A stretch of DNA of 64,000 nucleotides. Source: Planctomycetaceae bacterium. Lineage in GTDB: Bacteria; Planctomycetota; Planctomycetia; Planctomycetales; Planctomycetaceae. Where the stretch lies: NCBI GenBank assembly GCA_021732995.1, contig JAKFWA010000017.1:42147-106146 (forward strand), in the 5' to 3' direction. The position numbers and the translations under genes are program-made. This document shows, piece after piece, positions 47,760 to 56,868 of the stretch. Within the stretch, counting starts at the first letter, position 1, and every line of letters begins with the position of its first letter. The notes under the pieces are model-generated. The model had not been told where the DNA came from. It ran no database searches and saw only the letters and a program-made list of their open reading frames with translations.

Positions 47760-48527
47760 ATGGCTGGCTTAGCTCGCTTCTTCGTCGAAACCAAAATCAA
47801 GTCGGGCGCGTTCACGCTCGAAGGCGCCGAATTCCATCACATGGTCCGCGTCACGCGCCACAACACCGGCGATACCGTGCGCCTGTTTGATGGCAACGGC
47901 CACGAGGCGGATGCGGAGATTCAGGCTGTCACCCGCACGTCCGCATTGATGAAAGTGGGCAAGGTCGAAGTCATTCCGGTCAGTGCGGGCCCGCAACTGA
48001 TCCTGGCGGTGCCGATTCCGAAGTTCACTCGCGCGGGCTGGCTCGTCGAAAAAGCCGTCGAGTTGAATGTTTCGAAGCTGGTGCCGCTGACAACCACACG
48101 CAGCGTGGTGGACCCGCGAGATTCCCGGATTGAAACCTTCCGCAACAGCATCATTTCGGCCTCGAAACAATGCGGTCGCGCGTACCTGATGGAAATCTCG
48201 CAGCCTGTGAAACTGGATGACCTGCTCAAGTCGAGGTTTGAGGGCCAACTGGCGGTTGTGGCTCATCCGGGAGGCATGCCGCTGTCCGAGACGCTGATCC
48301 GTTCCCTTTTGAAGGAAGCTCCGGAACATCGATCTCCGAAGGGCAAAGGTGCGGATTCCATCTTCGTGGTGATTGGTCCTGAAGGCGGCCTCACTGTGGA
48401 AGAGGTCGCTCAAGCAACGGGCGCCGGAGCCCGTCTGGTCGGATTGGGACCGCAGGTCCTGCGCGTCGAAACGGCCGCGTTGCTCGCTGCGGGCCTGTTT
48501 CAGATGGCCCGCATCGGCCAGCCGTAA
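47760..48527 (+). CDS. rsmE: 16S rRNA (uracil1498-N3)-methyltransferase RsmE
   Basis: A 255-residue enzyme from the ATG at 47760, with AGGGGA about eight bases upstream. The N-terminal PUA-like domain (ARFFVETKIKSGAFTLEGAEFHHMVRVTRHNTGDTVRLFDG) binds RNA. The C-terminal SPOUT domain has the trefoil-knot motifs: KFTRAGWLVEKAVELNVSKLVPLTTTRSVV, SASKQCGRAYLMEISQP, VVIGPEGGLTVEEV and LGPQVLRVETAALLA. It methylates N3 of U1498 in 16S rRNA. It follows RsmH, another 16S decoding-region methyltransferase, by 125 bp on the same strand, so the two may be co-transcribed. Confidence 0.96.
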   Translation: MAGLARFFVETKIKSGAFTLEGAEFHHMVRVTRHNTGDTVRLFDGNGHEADAEIQAVTRTSALMKVGKVEVIPVSAGPQLILAVPIPKFTRAGWLVEKAVELNVSKLVPLTTTRSVVDPRDSRIETFRNSIISASKQCGRAYLMEISQPVKLDDLLKSRFEGQLAVVAHPGGMPLSETLIRSLLKEAPEHRSPKGKGADSIFVVIGPEGGLTVEEVAQATGAGARLVGLGPQVLRVETAALLAAGLFQMARIGQP

Positions 48528-48551
48528 CCGCCGGACTGACATTCAAAGTAG

Positions 48552-48771
48552 CAGGCACATTCGACGTGCCGTCAAGCCGTTTACTTTTTGCTGGGACACG
48601 TGTTGTGGCCGTAAAAGCAAAGAAGCTGAATGCGCTCGGCTTTGGATGACCAATCACCGGACTCATTCAGCTCCTGAGTTTTATCAGACCGTCGCTCAAG
48701 GGTCGTAGGACGGACAATCCTGTCCGTCAAACGATGACCAACGTAGAGACGGACAAGATTGTCCGTCCTAC
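48552..48771. repeat. Two repeats between rsmE and rpoD
   Basis: GGCACATTCGACGTGCC near 48555 is a copy of the short palindrome found again at 62667-62683. A 24-nt arm beginning GTAGGACGGACAATCCTG (48705-48728) pairs at 23 of 24 positions with 48748-48771 around a 19-nt spacer. A partial copy of this second repeat appears near 55087. No gene is supported between 48528 and 48813. Confidence 0.8.
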
Positions 48772-48813
48772 AAGTTGTTCGACGGTACTCGCGATGTCAT
48801 GACGGCTGCGTCC

Positions 48814-50595
48814 CTAAGCGTCGCCATCACTGATGACGACGGGATCAGGCAGTTGATCCGGCACCGAATCGACGAAGCCCTTCAGATGCACCGCGCGAGT
48901 GGCGTGCTGCAGCTTCTTCAGAGCCTTCGATTCGATCTGACGGATACGTTCGCGCGTCACTTTGAAGATGCGGCCGGTTTCTTCCAGCGTGTAGCTGTAA
49001 CCGTCGCCCAGACCGTAACGCAGACGAATGATCTCGCGTTCGCGATAGGTGAGGCTCTTCAGGACGTGATTGATCTTGTCCTTGAGCATCTTATGCATCG
49101 CGGATTCAGCCGGAGCCGAATACGTGCTGTCTTCCAGGAAGTCACCGAAGCTGCTGTCTTCGCTTTCGCCGATCGGCGTATCGAGACTGACCGGGTGCTT
49201 CCAGGTCTTCATGATGCGTTCGGTCTCTTCGACGCTCAGACCGACGGCATCTGACAGTTCTTCAATCGTGGGCTCGCGACCCGTCTCCTGACGGATCTGC
49301 TCGCTCTTCGCTTTGAGCGTCGAGATGCTCTGGAACATGTGGACCGGAATACGAATCGTACGAGCATGGTCAGCGACCGCTCGCGTGATCGCCTGGCGAA
49401 TCCACCATGTCGCGTACGTCGAGAACTTGTAACCGCGACGGTATTCGTACTTCTCCACACCGCGCATCAGACCGGCGTTACCTTCCTGAATCAGGTCCAG
49501 GAAACTGAGGCCACGGTTGCGGTACTTCTTGGCGATCGAAACCACCAGACGCAGGTTGCCACCCGAGAGCTTCTGCTTGGCGTCGGTCCAGGCATCGAAC
49601 CGCTTCTTGATTTCCTTGCTGCGGGCGATGAACTCTTCGGGGTACTCGTGCACCATCTCGACGAGTTCCGTGAGTTCCTTCTGCAGAATCTCGAGGTCCT
49701 GCAGAGCGTTGGCACTGCGACGACGCTTGAGCTGCGAGATCTGCTTGAGCAGCACTTCCATCCGCTCGGCGATCTGATGCATACGCTTCATGACCGGCTG
49801 CAGACGCTGCGTACGGATGCTGCATTCTTCCGACAGGCAGCACATGCGGCGGCGACGCAGCTTCATGCGGCGCCAGACTTCCGCTTTGACGTCATCCGGG
49901 GTCTGCGGGTTGTTGCGAATGGCCCAGTCGGCGTCTTCCTGATCGAGCATCACGTGCATCGTCGGCAAATTGACGGGGATGCGTGCTTCGATCTGTTCCT
50001 TCTTGGCGTTTTCGGTGTCTGAAGTTCGCAGCGTACGCTCGAACGGCAGTTCCTTCGCGACGACCTTATCGAGGGTCTCCACGGCGATGTGGAGCGCGAA
50101 ACCGGACTCCATTGTCGTGCGTCGGAATCGCTTGCGAGTGATTTCGATCGTCTTGGCCAGGAAGATTTCCTTGGCGCGAGTCAGCAGCGGGATATTGCCC
50201 ATCTGGCTGAGGTACATGCGAATCGGATCGCGCGACGACAGCGAGGACTCAGGCCCCAGCAGCGGCTTCAGAACCGAGTTCAGTTCTTCCTGCTGCTTCT
50301 TGGGATCCACGGGCTTTTCTGGTTCCGGGTCTTCTTCCGGAACGTCTGGATCTTGGCGCAAACCAATTCCCAACTCGTCAAGATTCATGATCAAATCGTC
50401 GACCATGCGCGGATCGCCGCCTTCGTCGGGCAGGTATTCATCGACCTGTTGATAGGTCATGAAACCACGCTTGCGAGAGGCATCGATCATCTTGGTGAGC
50501 GTCTCATCGAATCGGTACACGGCTTCACCCTTTCCTTCAAAACTTTGTACTACGCACATCCCTGCGCGGTGATTCGCGGCAGTGGATACTGTCAT
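48814..50595 (-). CDS. rpoD: Primary sigma factor RpoD (sigma-70)
   Basis: A 593-residue protein; the start at 50595 or at Met13 (50559) cannot be decided because neither has a Shine-Dalgarno. An acidic region 1.1-like N-terminus ([34 protein letters not shown]) is followed by region 1.2 ([32 protein letters not shown]). A long non-conserved helical insert comes next, then regions 2.1-2.4 ([63 protein letters not shown]). Region 3 is next and region 4 with the DNA-reading helix ([29 protein letters not shown]). Regions 2.4 and 4.2 recognise the -10 and -35 elements. It directs housekeeping transcription. No dnaG or rpsU gene is adjacent, unlike the usual arrangement. Confidence 0.96.
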   Translation of the reverse strand: MTVSTAANHRAGMCVVQSFEGKGEAVYRFDETLTKMIDASRKRGFMTYQQVDEYLPDEGGDPRMVDDLIMNLDELGIGLRQDPDVPEEDPEPEKPVDPKKQQEELNSVLKPLLGPESSLSSRDPIRMYLSQMGNIPLLTRAKEIFLAKTIEITRKRFRRTTMESGFALHIAVETLDKVVAKELPFERTLRTSDTENAKKEQIEARIPVNLPTMHVMLDQEDADWAIRNNPQTPDDVKAEVWRRMKLRRRRMCCLSEECSIRTQRLQPVMKRMHQIAERMEVLLKQISQLKRRRSANALQDLEILQKELTELVEMVHEYPEEFIARSKEIKKRFDAWTDAKQKLSGGNLRLVVSIAKKYRNRGLSFLDLIQEGNAGLMRGVEKYEYRRGYKFSTYATWWIRQAITRAVADHARTIRIPVHMFQSISTLKAKSEQIRQETGREPTIEELSDAVGLSVEETERIMKTWKHPVSLDTPIGESEDSSFGDFLEDSTYSAPAESAMHKMLKDKINHVLKSLTYREREIIRLRYGLGDGYSYTLEETGRIFKVTRERIRQIESKALKKLQHATRAVHLKGFVDSVPDQLPDPVVISDGDA

Positions 50596-51206
50596 TCGGG
50601 GATCAAACTTTGTTACGTCGATTGTTCGCTTTCACGCGGCATTCGCAACCGAACATTTGCCGCATTTTTCAGCCAACACACACAAGTTCTTCATGAGTGA
50701 CTCTAAACAGCACCGCCTTCGCAGAACGTCTTTGATGGATTTCTTCCTCGACCTGTCCAACCCGCATGGCTCATCGGGTCCAGCCCGTGAAATGGCGATT
50801 GGCGAGAAGATCAGACACTTCTCGACGCAATCTCGCTCACATGTTTGGCCTGTTGTGGGTGGTTGGCGGCTTGAGCAGCAAATGCGGCCCAGGCAAGGAA
50901 GGCTCTCATCTGTAACGATCCGTGTTCTTCCGAGAGATGGAGGAAATCTCAACGCGCGGCGTGAGCCAACAGTCGGGCTTCGATTGAAGCGTCTCGTCCT
51001 AAGGTGGTGAATCACCTGTAGTTGGAACGAAGGTAGTGACCTGTCTGGCTGCCTCTGAAGAACACGATGCTACCACAGGTCCCCCGACCGTCTACGCACA
51101 ATTTCCCGACGAATTCGCAAAAAAGGGCAATTCGCCGTTTACAGCCCGGAAGCCGATCCGTTCGAGCACTCAAAAACGGACGCGGGAACATCAGCGTCAG
51201 GCCGGT
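50596..51206. other. Intergenic 611 bp upstream of rpoD
   Basis: This lies between the start of rpoD and the stop of the NPCBM gene, both on the minus strand, and must hold the rpoD promoter. I could not identify a convincing hexamer pair. Small frames on either strand here have no ribosome site or family features. Confidence 0.5.
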
Positions 51207-52475
51207 TCAATCTTTATCGCGAGTCCGTCGCAACAGCAGCGGATGACACCAGTCGGCAAAGTCTTTCACCGTTCCCAAGTCGGACGAATGCGTGCGAAGC
51301 GTCAATTTTGACTTTCCAGAGAGGTCAATTAGGGGTGTCTTCAGGGCTGTTTCCGTGCCCCGCAGAGTTCCGCTCCGCCACATCGACTGATCATCGACCA
51401 GAACTTCAAATTCGACGGCTCCGGATTTCGAAGCCGCGTCATCGACGCCCACGCGCGCTTGAAATGCCGAATACTCACGCTGCAGGTCCCACGACAGCGT
51501 AGAATCCGCCATCACTCCAAACCCGGCTCCGTAGGGAACTCCCGCAACTCGCAACGGGCCGCCCAGCACATTCATATTCGTCTGCGGATCGCGACGCACC
51601 GACAGAAACGGTTTCGCTTCCGCCAGCGCTGGCTTCAGATCACTCAAGCTGACCTGCACATCGCTCACGAACAGCAGGTGGCGAATAATCGCCACGGGCA
51701 ACTCAGCAGATAATCCCGACAGCGACCGCGCCACTAGTCGCTCACCTTGCATGGCGAGTTCGTTCAGATGCAGCACAGATCCATCCTGCAGCACGAGCAA
51801 CGCACCCGATGTTGGCCGCTTCGGGACTGAAATCAATTCCGGGTCCATCGCAATCGACTGCACGGAACTCAGTCCCGTAACCACTTCACCCAGCGACGTC
51901 TGCATCCGGAATTTCACATCGCTCAGTCCCTTCAGTTCGCCTTCGATGCGATCCCCGTTACGCAGGATCAATTGATCCGAGCCCTGAGTTCTCGAACGCA
52001 GCCGCTGCAGCTCGATGCCCACCTTGAAGGGATCAGCCGGCTGTGACAACGTCGCGCCGTAGCAGACTTCCAGCGGCACCTGAATGGGGCGGAGGGCCGA
52101 AAAATGTTTCCATTGAGCGACCAGGTGATCGTCATCGATCACGGTGGGCGTCGCCCGGATCTGCTCGCCGGTCGCCAGCAGAATCAGCGGACCACCGGCC
52201 AGCGGCGGCGCAGTGACTTTCTCGGCGTCGACGGCGCTCAGACTCATCACGGTCGTCGTCGGGTACGTCTTCGCCGTCGCGGGATCGTCACCAATCACCA
52301 ATGACTTCAGGTTGCCAGACAGCAGACGTCCTTGCGTTGTTGTTCCGTCAGCTTTCTCAAGCCGCACAACATATTGAGCGTGAACCCGGCTCACGCTGGC
52401 CCACAGGCAGAGCACTGCGATCAGAGCTGCTCGCAACCCACGACCAGTTAGAGAACACATCAACATGCGGTTCAT
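51207..52475 (-). CDS. Exported protein with C-terminal NPCBM/NEW2-type domain
   Basis: A 422-residue protein. I start at the ATG at 52475 because it overlaps the stop of the upstream gene by 4 nt (TCAT, ATGA in sense). A signal peptide (LRAALIAVLCLWASVSRVHAQ) leads into a Lys/Leu beta-rich part with LRNGDRIEGELKGLSDVKFRM and LVLQDGSVLHLNELAMQGERLVARSLSG, small barrel-like repeats. The last 130 residues look like an NPCBM (novel putative carbohydrate-binding module) domain: FLSVRRDPQTNMNVLGGPLRVAGVPYGAGFGVMADSTLSWDLQREYSAFQARVGVDD, FEVLVDDQSMWRSGTLRG and KLTLRTHSSDLGTVKDFADWCHPLLL. It probably binds glycan at the surface. Tightly coupled to the squalene-oxidase-repeat gene. Confidence 0.88.
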   Translation of the reverse strand: MNRMLMCSLTGRGLRAALIAVLCLWASVSRVHAQYVVRLEKADGTTTQGRLLSGNLKSLVIGDDPATAKTYPTTTVMSLSAVDAEKVTAPPLAGGPLILLATGEQIRATPTVIDDDHLVAQWKHFSALRPIQVPLEVCYGATLSQPADPFKVGIELQRLRSRTQGSDQLILRNGDRIEGELKGLSDVKFRMQTSLGEVVTGLSSVQSIAMDPELISVPKRPTSGALLVLQDGSVLHLNELAMQGERLVARSLSGLSAELPVAIIRHLLFVSDVQVSLSDLKPALAEAKPFLSVRRDPQTNMNVLGGPLRVAGVPYGAGFGVMADSTLSWDLQREYSAFQARVGVDDAASKSGAVEFEVLVDDQSMWRSGTLRGTETALKTPLIDLSGKSKLTLRTHSSDLGTVKDFADWCHPLLLRRTRDKD

Positions 52476-53542
52476 CGCTGAAAGATCGGCAGGTGGTTGT
52501 TGGGTAACTGCAGCACAATCAACGCCATCGCCGTCGCATAGGCGTCCGAGAACGTTGCGTCGGTCCAACTGCCGTCGGGCATCTGGTCGCGAACCAACTG
52601 GTCCCGCACGGCAGGATACCAGCGTTCCCAGTGGTCACCGCCAGCCTGATACATGGCCTGCACCGCATAATACTGACCATAGAAATAGTGCGGGTCGATC
52701 AGAAAGCCGCGCGGCTGATGCTGCTGCAGGTAGGACAACGCCCGAGTGACCTCGGGCCCGTCATACACTCCGGACGTGTAGAGCGCCGCGAGTCCCGCCG
52801 CCGACCGGGCGAACTGGCTCTCGCTCTTCGTGCGCCTCTGATACTTGAACCCGCCATCGTCGTTCTGGCACGCCTTCACGTAGTCGATGCAACGATCGAC
52901 GGTCTCTTTCGGCACGTACAGCCCGCAGTTGCGAGCCGACCGCAGAGCCATCACCTGACAGACCGTCGCCGAGATATCCGCTTCCGACGGCTTCGGATCG
53001 TAACGCCAGCCGCCCTCATCATTCTGACTGGCGATGATCAGCCGGACGGCCTTCTCCAGCTTGTCGCGCACATCGGTGCGAGGCGTCATGCCGTACGCTT
53101 CCGACAGGAACATCGTCGCGAATCCGTGCTCGTACATCGGACCGTGCGACTGACTGGTCTGCAGGTTGATGAACCCGCTGGGCTTGGCGGCCGCGAGTGC
53201 ATAGTCCACACACCGCTGCACTGAATCTCCATACGGTCCCCGTCGCGGCGTGCTGCCGGACGACAGGAACGCGACCCCCGCCAGCGACACCACGCCGACA
53301 TTGCGTCCGTAGTTACCTCGACCGCCGCCGAAGCTGCCGTCTTCATCCTGCCGCGCCGCCAGATACTTCAAGCCACGATCGATCGATCGTTGAGTCTCCG
53401 CACTGATCAGCCGCATGCCGCTGGTTTCAACGCGATCCGGAACTCGGGGATCGGCACACGCGGGCCGCACCGCACCCACACTGGCACACAACCAGGCGGC
53501 GCAGGCCACACACACAGTCCAGATGCTCAAGGGACGTCGCAT
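52472..53542 (-). CDS. Exported prenyltransferase/squalene-oxidase repeat protein
   Basis: A 356-residue protein with a signal peptide ending near VRPACA. It consists of alpha/alpha-barrel repeats of the terpenoid-cyclase/prenyltransferase superfamily, each marked by a QW-like motif: YLAARQDEDGSFGGG, LIIASQNDEGGWRYDPKPSEADISATVCQVMALRSARN, YVKACQNDDGGFKYQ, VRDQMPDGSWTDATFSDAYATAMALIVLQLP. No DxDD catalytic motif of squalene-hopene cyclase is visible, so terpene cyclisation is unlikely. Family members in planctomycetes are common exported proteins of unknown substrate. The next gene overlaps its stop by 4 nt, which implies they act together, perhaps on cell-surface polymers. Confidence 0.9.
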   Translation of the reverse strand: MRRPLSIWTVCVACAAWLCASVGAVRPACADPRVPDRVETSGMRLISAETQRSIDRGLKYLAARQDEDGSFGGGRGNYGRNVGVVSLAGVAFLSSGSTPRRGPYGDSVQRCVDYALAAAKPSGFINLQTSQSHGPMYEHGFATMFLSEAYGMTPRTDVRDKLEKAVRLIIASQNDEGGWRYDPKPSEADISATVCQVMALRSARNCGLYVPKETVDRCIDYVKACQNDDGGFKYQRRTKSESQFARSAAGLAALYTSGVYDGPEVTRALSYLQQHQPRGFLIDPHYFYGQYYAVQAMYQAGGDHWERWYPAVRDQLVRDQMPDGSWTDATFSDAYATAMALIVLQLPNNHLPIFQR

Positions 53543-53614
53543 ACAACGATCTTATCACCTGAGTTCGAGCTACGCACCGGCGTCGGCAATCACGACCACA
53601 ACATCAAGTCATTG

Positions 53615-53692
53615 GTAGGGTGGGACCAGCGCAGCGCCGGCCCACCATCACCTACCCTTTGGTGGGCCGGCGCTGCGCTGGTCCCACCCTAC
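53615..53692. repeat. Perfect 32-bp inverted repeat
   Basis: The arm 53615-53646, beginning GTAGGGTGGGACCAGCGCAG, is an exact reverse complement of 53661-53692, with a 14-nt spacer. It sits directly between the squalene-oxidase-repeat gene and the stop of the next minus-strand gene. A decayed relative is at 6492-6633, which shows an interspersed family. Confidence 0.93.
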
Positions 53693-53719
53693 AACTTGCC
53701 GGTCACAGGCGGAGCCTCG

Positions 53720-54835
53720 CTAAATCGTGATCCACCGATCGCGCGAAGCCACGACCCAGCGATCCACCAGCTCACCCTTCGAGACAACAAAAATCTCACG
53801 ATGCAGGGCGCATGTGGGACAGATATGTCGCGGCACCGCGAACAGTTCATCGCCCGGCAGGTAGTCGTTCGCGTTCGCCGTCTGCAGCACCAGATGTTCT
53901 TCGTTCTGCAGCACCTGTGTGGCGTCCGGCAGATCGGGGAACGTGACGCGGCTGCCGACCGGCGGGTCCGACGCGACGGCCTTGTAACCCAGATCCAGCG
54001 TGATGCGGTCATCGGTCGGGCGACTGACAACGCGCGTCAGCATCAGCGTAGCCGGCGGAAACACCAGATCGGGGAATTTTTCACTGTAGCCCGCGTCGTT
54101 GAAGACGCAGGTACCGGGACTGAGTTCAATCGTCGGGTCGGACTTCTCGGCATAGATCGGGAACGAAGCCGTGCCGCCACACAACAGCCGAGGCACAGAG
54201 AGCCCTGCCGCAACCAGCTCATCGCGGAATGCTGCGACGCGGTTGAATTCCGCGTTCACCGCCATTCGCCGCTCATCGCGCGACGCCTGATGCTGATGCC
54301 CGTCGTACACATGAAACCCGGCCGGGATCAGCCCGGCAGTCTTCGAGATCAGTCGATACAGCTCAGCCGCTTTCTCACCAACAACCAGTCCGGTGCGATG
54401 CTGCCCCGTATCGACGTCCAGCAGCACGCCGATGCGTTTCCCGGCAGCCACCATCGCCGCACCGAGTTCCGCCACCGGCTTCGGATGATCGGCGGTCACG
54501 TTGAGCGACACTTCCGGAAACCGCGTCAGAAACTTTGCGGCCCGGGCGATGTTGGCTCCGACCATGTTGTACGCCAGCACGATGTCGCGCACGCCGCAGT
54601 CGGCCAGCATCTCGGCTTCCGCAAACGTCGCACACTTATGCTTCGTGATGCCGCGAGCGAATTCCAGATGAATGATCTCGCGCGTCTTGTGAGTCTTGCA
54701 GTGCGGCCGCAGGCGACTCGGGTTGCCCGCGATCGCCAGCATGCGGTCGAGATTCTCTTCGACCAGATCGCGGTACAGAATCAAAGCCGGCGTCACAATC
54801 TCGCTGGTGTCAGCGATCCGATATCGAGCATCCAT
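53720..54835 (-). CDS. D-threonine aldolase-like / DSD1 family PLP enzyme
   Basis: A 371-residue enzyme from the ATG at 54835, with GAGGAA about ten bases upstream; the frame extends to 54907 without support. This is the alanine-racemase-fold group. The PLP-lysine region is RLRPHCKTHKTREI (residues 41-54, Lys47 the likely Schiff base), followed by ATFAEAEMLADCGVRDIVLAYNMVG, GVLLDVDTGQHRTG, LPAGFHVYDGHQHQASR, GGTASFPIY and ELSPGTCVFNDAGYSE. The C-terminal domain carries HICPTC, the zinc-binding His/Cys of D-threonine aldolase and D-serine dehydratase. It likely cleaves or dehydrates a D-3-hydroxy amino acid. It stands alone. Confidence 0.9.
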   Translation of the reverse strand: MDARYRIADTSEIVTPALILYRDLVEENLDRMLAIAGNPSRLRPHCKTHKTREIIHLEFARGITKHKCATFAEAEMLADCGVRDIVLAYNMVGANIARAAKFLTRFPEVSLNVTADHPKPVAELGAAMVAAGKRIGVLLDVDTGQHRTGLVVGEKAAELYRLISKTAGLIPAGFHVYDGHQHQASRDERRMAVNAEFNRVAAFRDELVAAGLSVPRLLCGGTASFPIYAEKSDPTIELSPGTCVFNDAGYSEKFPDLVFPPATLMLTRVVSRPTDDRITLDLGYKAVASDPPVGSRVTFPDLPDATQVLQNEEHLVLQTANANDYLPGDELFAVPRHICPTCALHREIFVVSKGELVDRWVVASRDRWITI

Positions 54836-55187
54836 TCGTCGCGGTTCCTCTCGCGGTTGAATCCCGAAGCTGCCGCGTTCGAGCACTTGATTGCAACAGC
54901 AAGCCACGCGACGCAGTTATGTTGAACCGCCAACGCCGGAGCCGCAACTCTCACCGCAATTCGAGCGATCTTGCGACTTCAAAAGACGAGCGGGGATGCC
55001 AATCCCCCGAGGTCTTTGACCTGCCATCTACGCTTCAGAGTGAACCCGGAAACTCGGGGGATTGACATCCCCCGCTCGCCAAGTTTTGTAGGGCGGACAA
55101 GCCGCGACAGCAGGCCTCTCGAACGAACCCGCGTACGGTGTTGGAGTTCGGCCACAACAGAGTTTCATCCCACAGCAAGACTCTCAG
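54836..55187. other. Intergenic 352 bp, repeat-bearing
   Basis: Contains an imperfect inverted repeat: GAGCGGGGATGCCAATCCCC at the start of the arm 54988-55011 against 55053-55077, with one mismatch and one single-base gap. To its right a GTAGGGCGGACAAGCCG word near 55087 is a fragment of the repeat at 48705-48771, followed by a fragment (55107-55160) related to 55612-55731. Nothing gene-like otherwise. Confidence 0.75.
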
Positions 55188-55478
55188 CTACGACTGCAGT
55201 TGAGTTCCACATTTGCGGCAGAACTTCGGACTGGCGCCTTTGCCGAGGTATCCGTCGCAGGCAGGGCAGCGCCAATTCACGAACGAGAAGAGGACCACGC
55301 CCACAACCAGACCAAAGGCCACCGTGTCCACGAATTCGCGCGGCATTCCGGCAATGCCGCCGCCCGCCGCTGATACCGACAAACAGATTCCAACGACTGC
55401 AATGATCACGCAAGTCCGGCGTCTGCTGCGGCGTTTTTTGAACTCCTCAATAACCCTTGGGTCGGCTCTTTGAATCAC
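55188..55478 (-). CDS. Small membrane protein with C-terminal zinc ribbon
   Basis: A 96-residue protein starting at a GTG (55478), with GAGG nine bases upstream. A basic N-terminus (EEFKKRRSRRRT) is followed by two hydrophobic segments (CVIIAVVGICLSVSAAGG and VAFGLVVGVVLFSFV). The C-terminus is a zinc ribbon, WRCPACDGYLGKGASPKFCRKCGTQL, with two CxxC pairs. The topology suggests an inner-membrane anchor with a cytosolic metal-binding tail. Many bacteria encode such proteins and no function is assigned. It is a lone gene between two repeat-rich gaps, but its coding character is convincing. Confidence 0.75.
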   Translation of the reverse strand: MIQRADPRVIEEFKKRRSRRRTCVIIAVVGICLSVSAAGGGIAGMPREFVDTVAFGLVVGVVLFSFVNWRCPACDGYLGKGASPKFCRKCGTQLQS

Positions 55479-55611
55479 TGTCCGTCAGCCTCGACGACAT
55501 GTTCTGTTTACGCCCGAGTACGATGCTATACAGCGACCTTGGAATGGAGAATCTCAACCTTTCAGGATGACTTGATCGGCCGGGAACGCACTGCCGCTAC
55601 CGGTCGTTGTT

Positions 55612-55731
55612 GTTGTGGCCGGTCTCCGATCGAGCCACAAGCCGGGACCGTAGGTCTCCCGAACGAGCCTATGTATGGCACTGGAGACCTCCGGTCGCCG
55701 GTGACGGCTCGGTCTGGAGGTCGGCCACAAC
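55612..55731. repeat. Degenerate inverted repeat with GTTGTGGCC ends
   Basis: GTTGTGGCC at 55612-55620 and its complement GGCCACAAC at 55723-55731 bound a region with further imperfect pairing (CGAGCC near 55631 with GGCTCG near 55706). A diverged relative reading CGAACGAACCCGCGTACGG...GGCCACAAC lies at about 55107-55160. Confidence 0.7.
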
Positions 55732-56570
55732 TGAGAATGTGCTGGACACCTCGGATCGCCAATGCCGGTAAGGAGCGATCTCTCTTGCCCCCGACTCCAG
55801 TCGAACTCGCACGGTCACTATTGCCAGTATCACGCGTTGCGAAGGCCCAAACGTCCCACCAGGTGGCCAGCGGAATACTACACTGCGATCATCAGAATCG
55901 CAAACGTAAAATTGCTTATTGCAATTCAATAATAATTCCAGAAATCCCTCAAACACCGTTGGCTGGCCACGACGTACGCGGCCAGCCCGGCGACGGCCCG
56001 AATGATCGGCCTGGCAAGACCTTACGCTCGCCAAGGACGGGTACGACGGATCCCCTGACGGATGTCGTCGCCGCAAGTTCTTGCCTCACAAGGCCGAGGA
56101 CCAATAGGACGCTTAGGACTCTTGATCTTTCTTGGAGAACAAGTGGAGGATAATAAAGAGCATGTGCATTGCGCAGCGTGTGACTGAAACTTTTGGAGTA
56201 GCGCCGATCCGTCAGAAGCGTCCTAAGCGACAGAATTTGCGAGGGTCAAAGTTTCATTTGAGCTGATACTCACTCGGATTTGCCCGGCGATTATTGATAC
56301 TGTTTGTTTAACGATTTTCAAAGAATTGATACTCTACCGCCTTGGCGCGGGACGTTGAGGTTTGCATACTACTCCGCATGCGGGGGCCAGGTGTTTGAGG
56401 TGACTCCACTGGCGGTTCAGACTTGAACCACTGTACCCGCGATCGAACTGACGAGTTCGGGGATAACACGGAACCCGGAGATCAACTGCGTCTCGCTGGT
56501 TGTCGTCTTTCGCTCCGCGAAGGAACGCGCCCATTCGCGAAGAGGCTATGATTTTTGCCGGCACAACGTG

Positions 56571-56617
56571 AGGCACGTTTCTAACGTGCCTGAAATGAAG
56601 CACGATGAAATCGTGCT
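56571..56617. repeat. Two adjacent short palindromes
   Basis: AGGCACGTT-TCT-AACGTGCCT (56571-56591) and AGCACGAT-GAA-ATCGTGCT (56599-56617) are perfect hairpins separated by seven bases. They resemble the GGCAC palindromes at 48555 and 62667-62735. Confidence 0.8.
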
Positions 56618-56807
56618 CTAAAAAGATCACAACTCGGAGCGAGTGGCGACAATGCTTGAGCCGCAGCGGGGGTACCCTACGGATCACAGCAAATAACTGC
56701 GCTCGGCTCGCGCATGAACCTCGTCGCTCCCATCGCCTCATGTGCGGCATGGGTATCTACACAACTCGGATGTCAGGCATTTGCGGGAGAGTTTCGTGAA
56801 TGACATC

Positions 56808-56868
56808 AAAACCCCAACGGGGTTTTGCTCTCCAGCCCAAGGTCGCTGCGCAGCGGCGCACCCTGGGT
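56808..56868. repeat. Perfect 8-bp hairpin plus imperfect hairpin
   Basis: AAAACCCC-AAC-GGGGTTTT (56808-56826) is followed by an imperfect hairpin, AGCCCAAGGTCGCTGCG with CAGCGGCGCACCCTGGGT (56834-56868). The first could act as a bidirectional terminator, but no gene ends here. Confidence 0.65.

Noticed and set aside
55470..56153. A 227-codon plus-strand frame in the gene-poor stretch
   Set aside because: It starts inside the small zinc-ribbon gene's promoter side and reads through both arms of an inverted repeat; there is no ribosome site or recognisable domain.
56334..56750. A 138-codon minus-strand frame
   Set aside because: Passes through two perfect hairpins and is Arg/His/Pro-rich without any motif.
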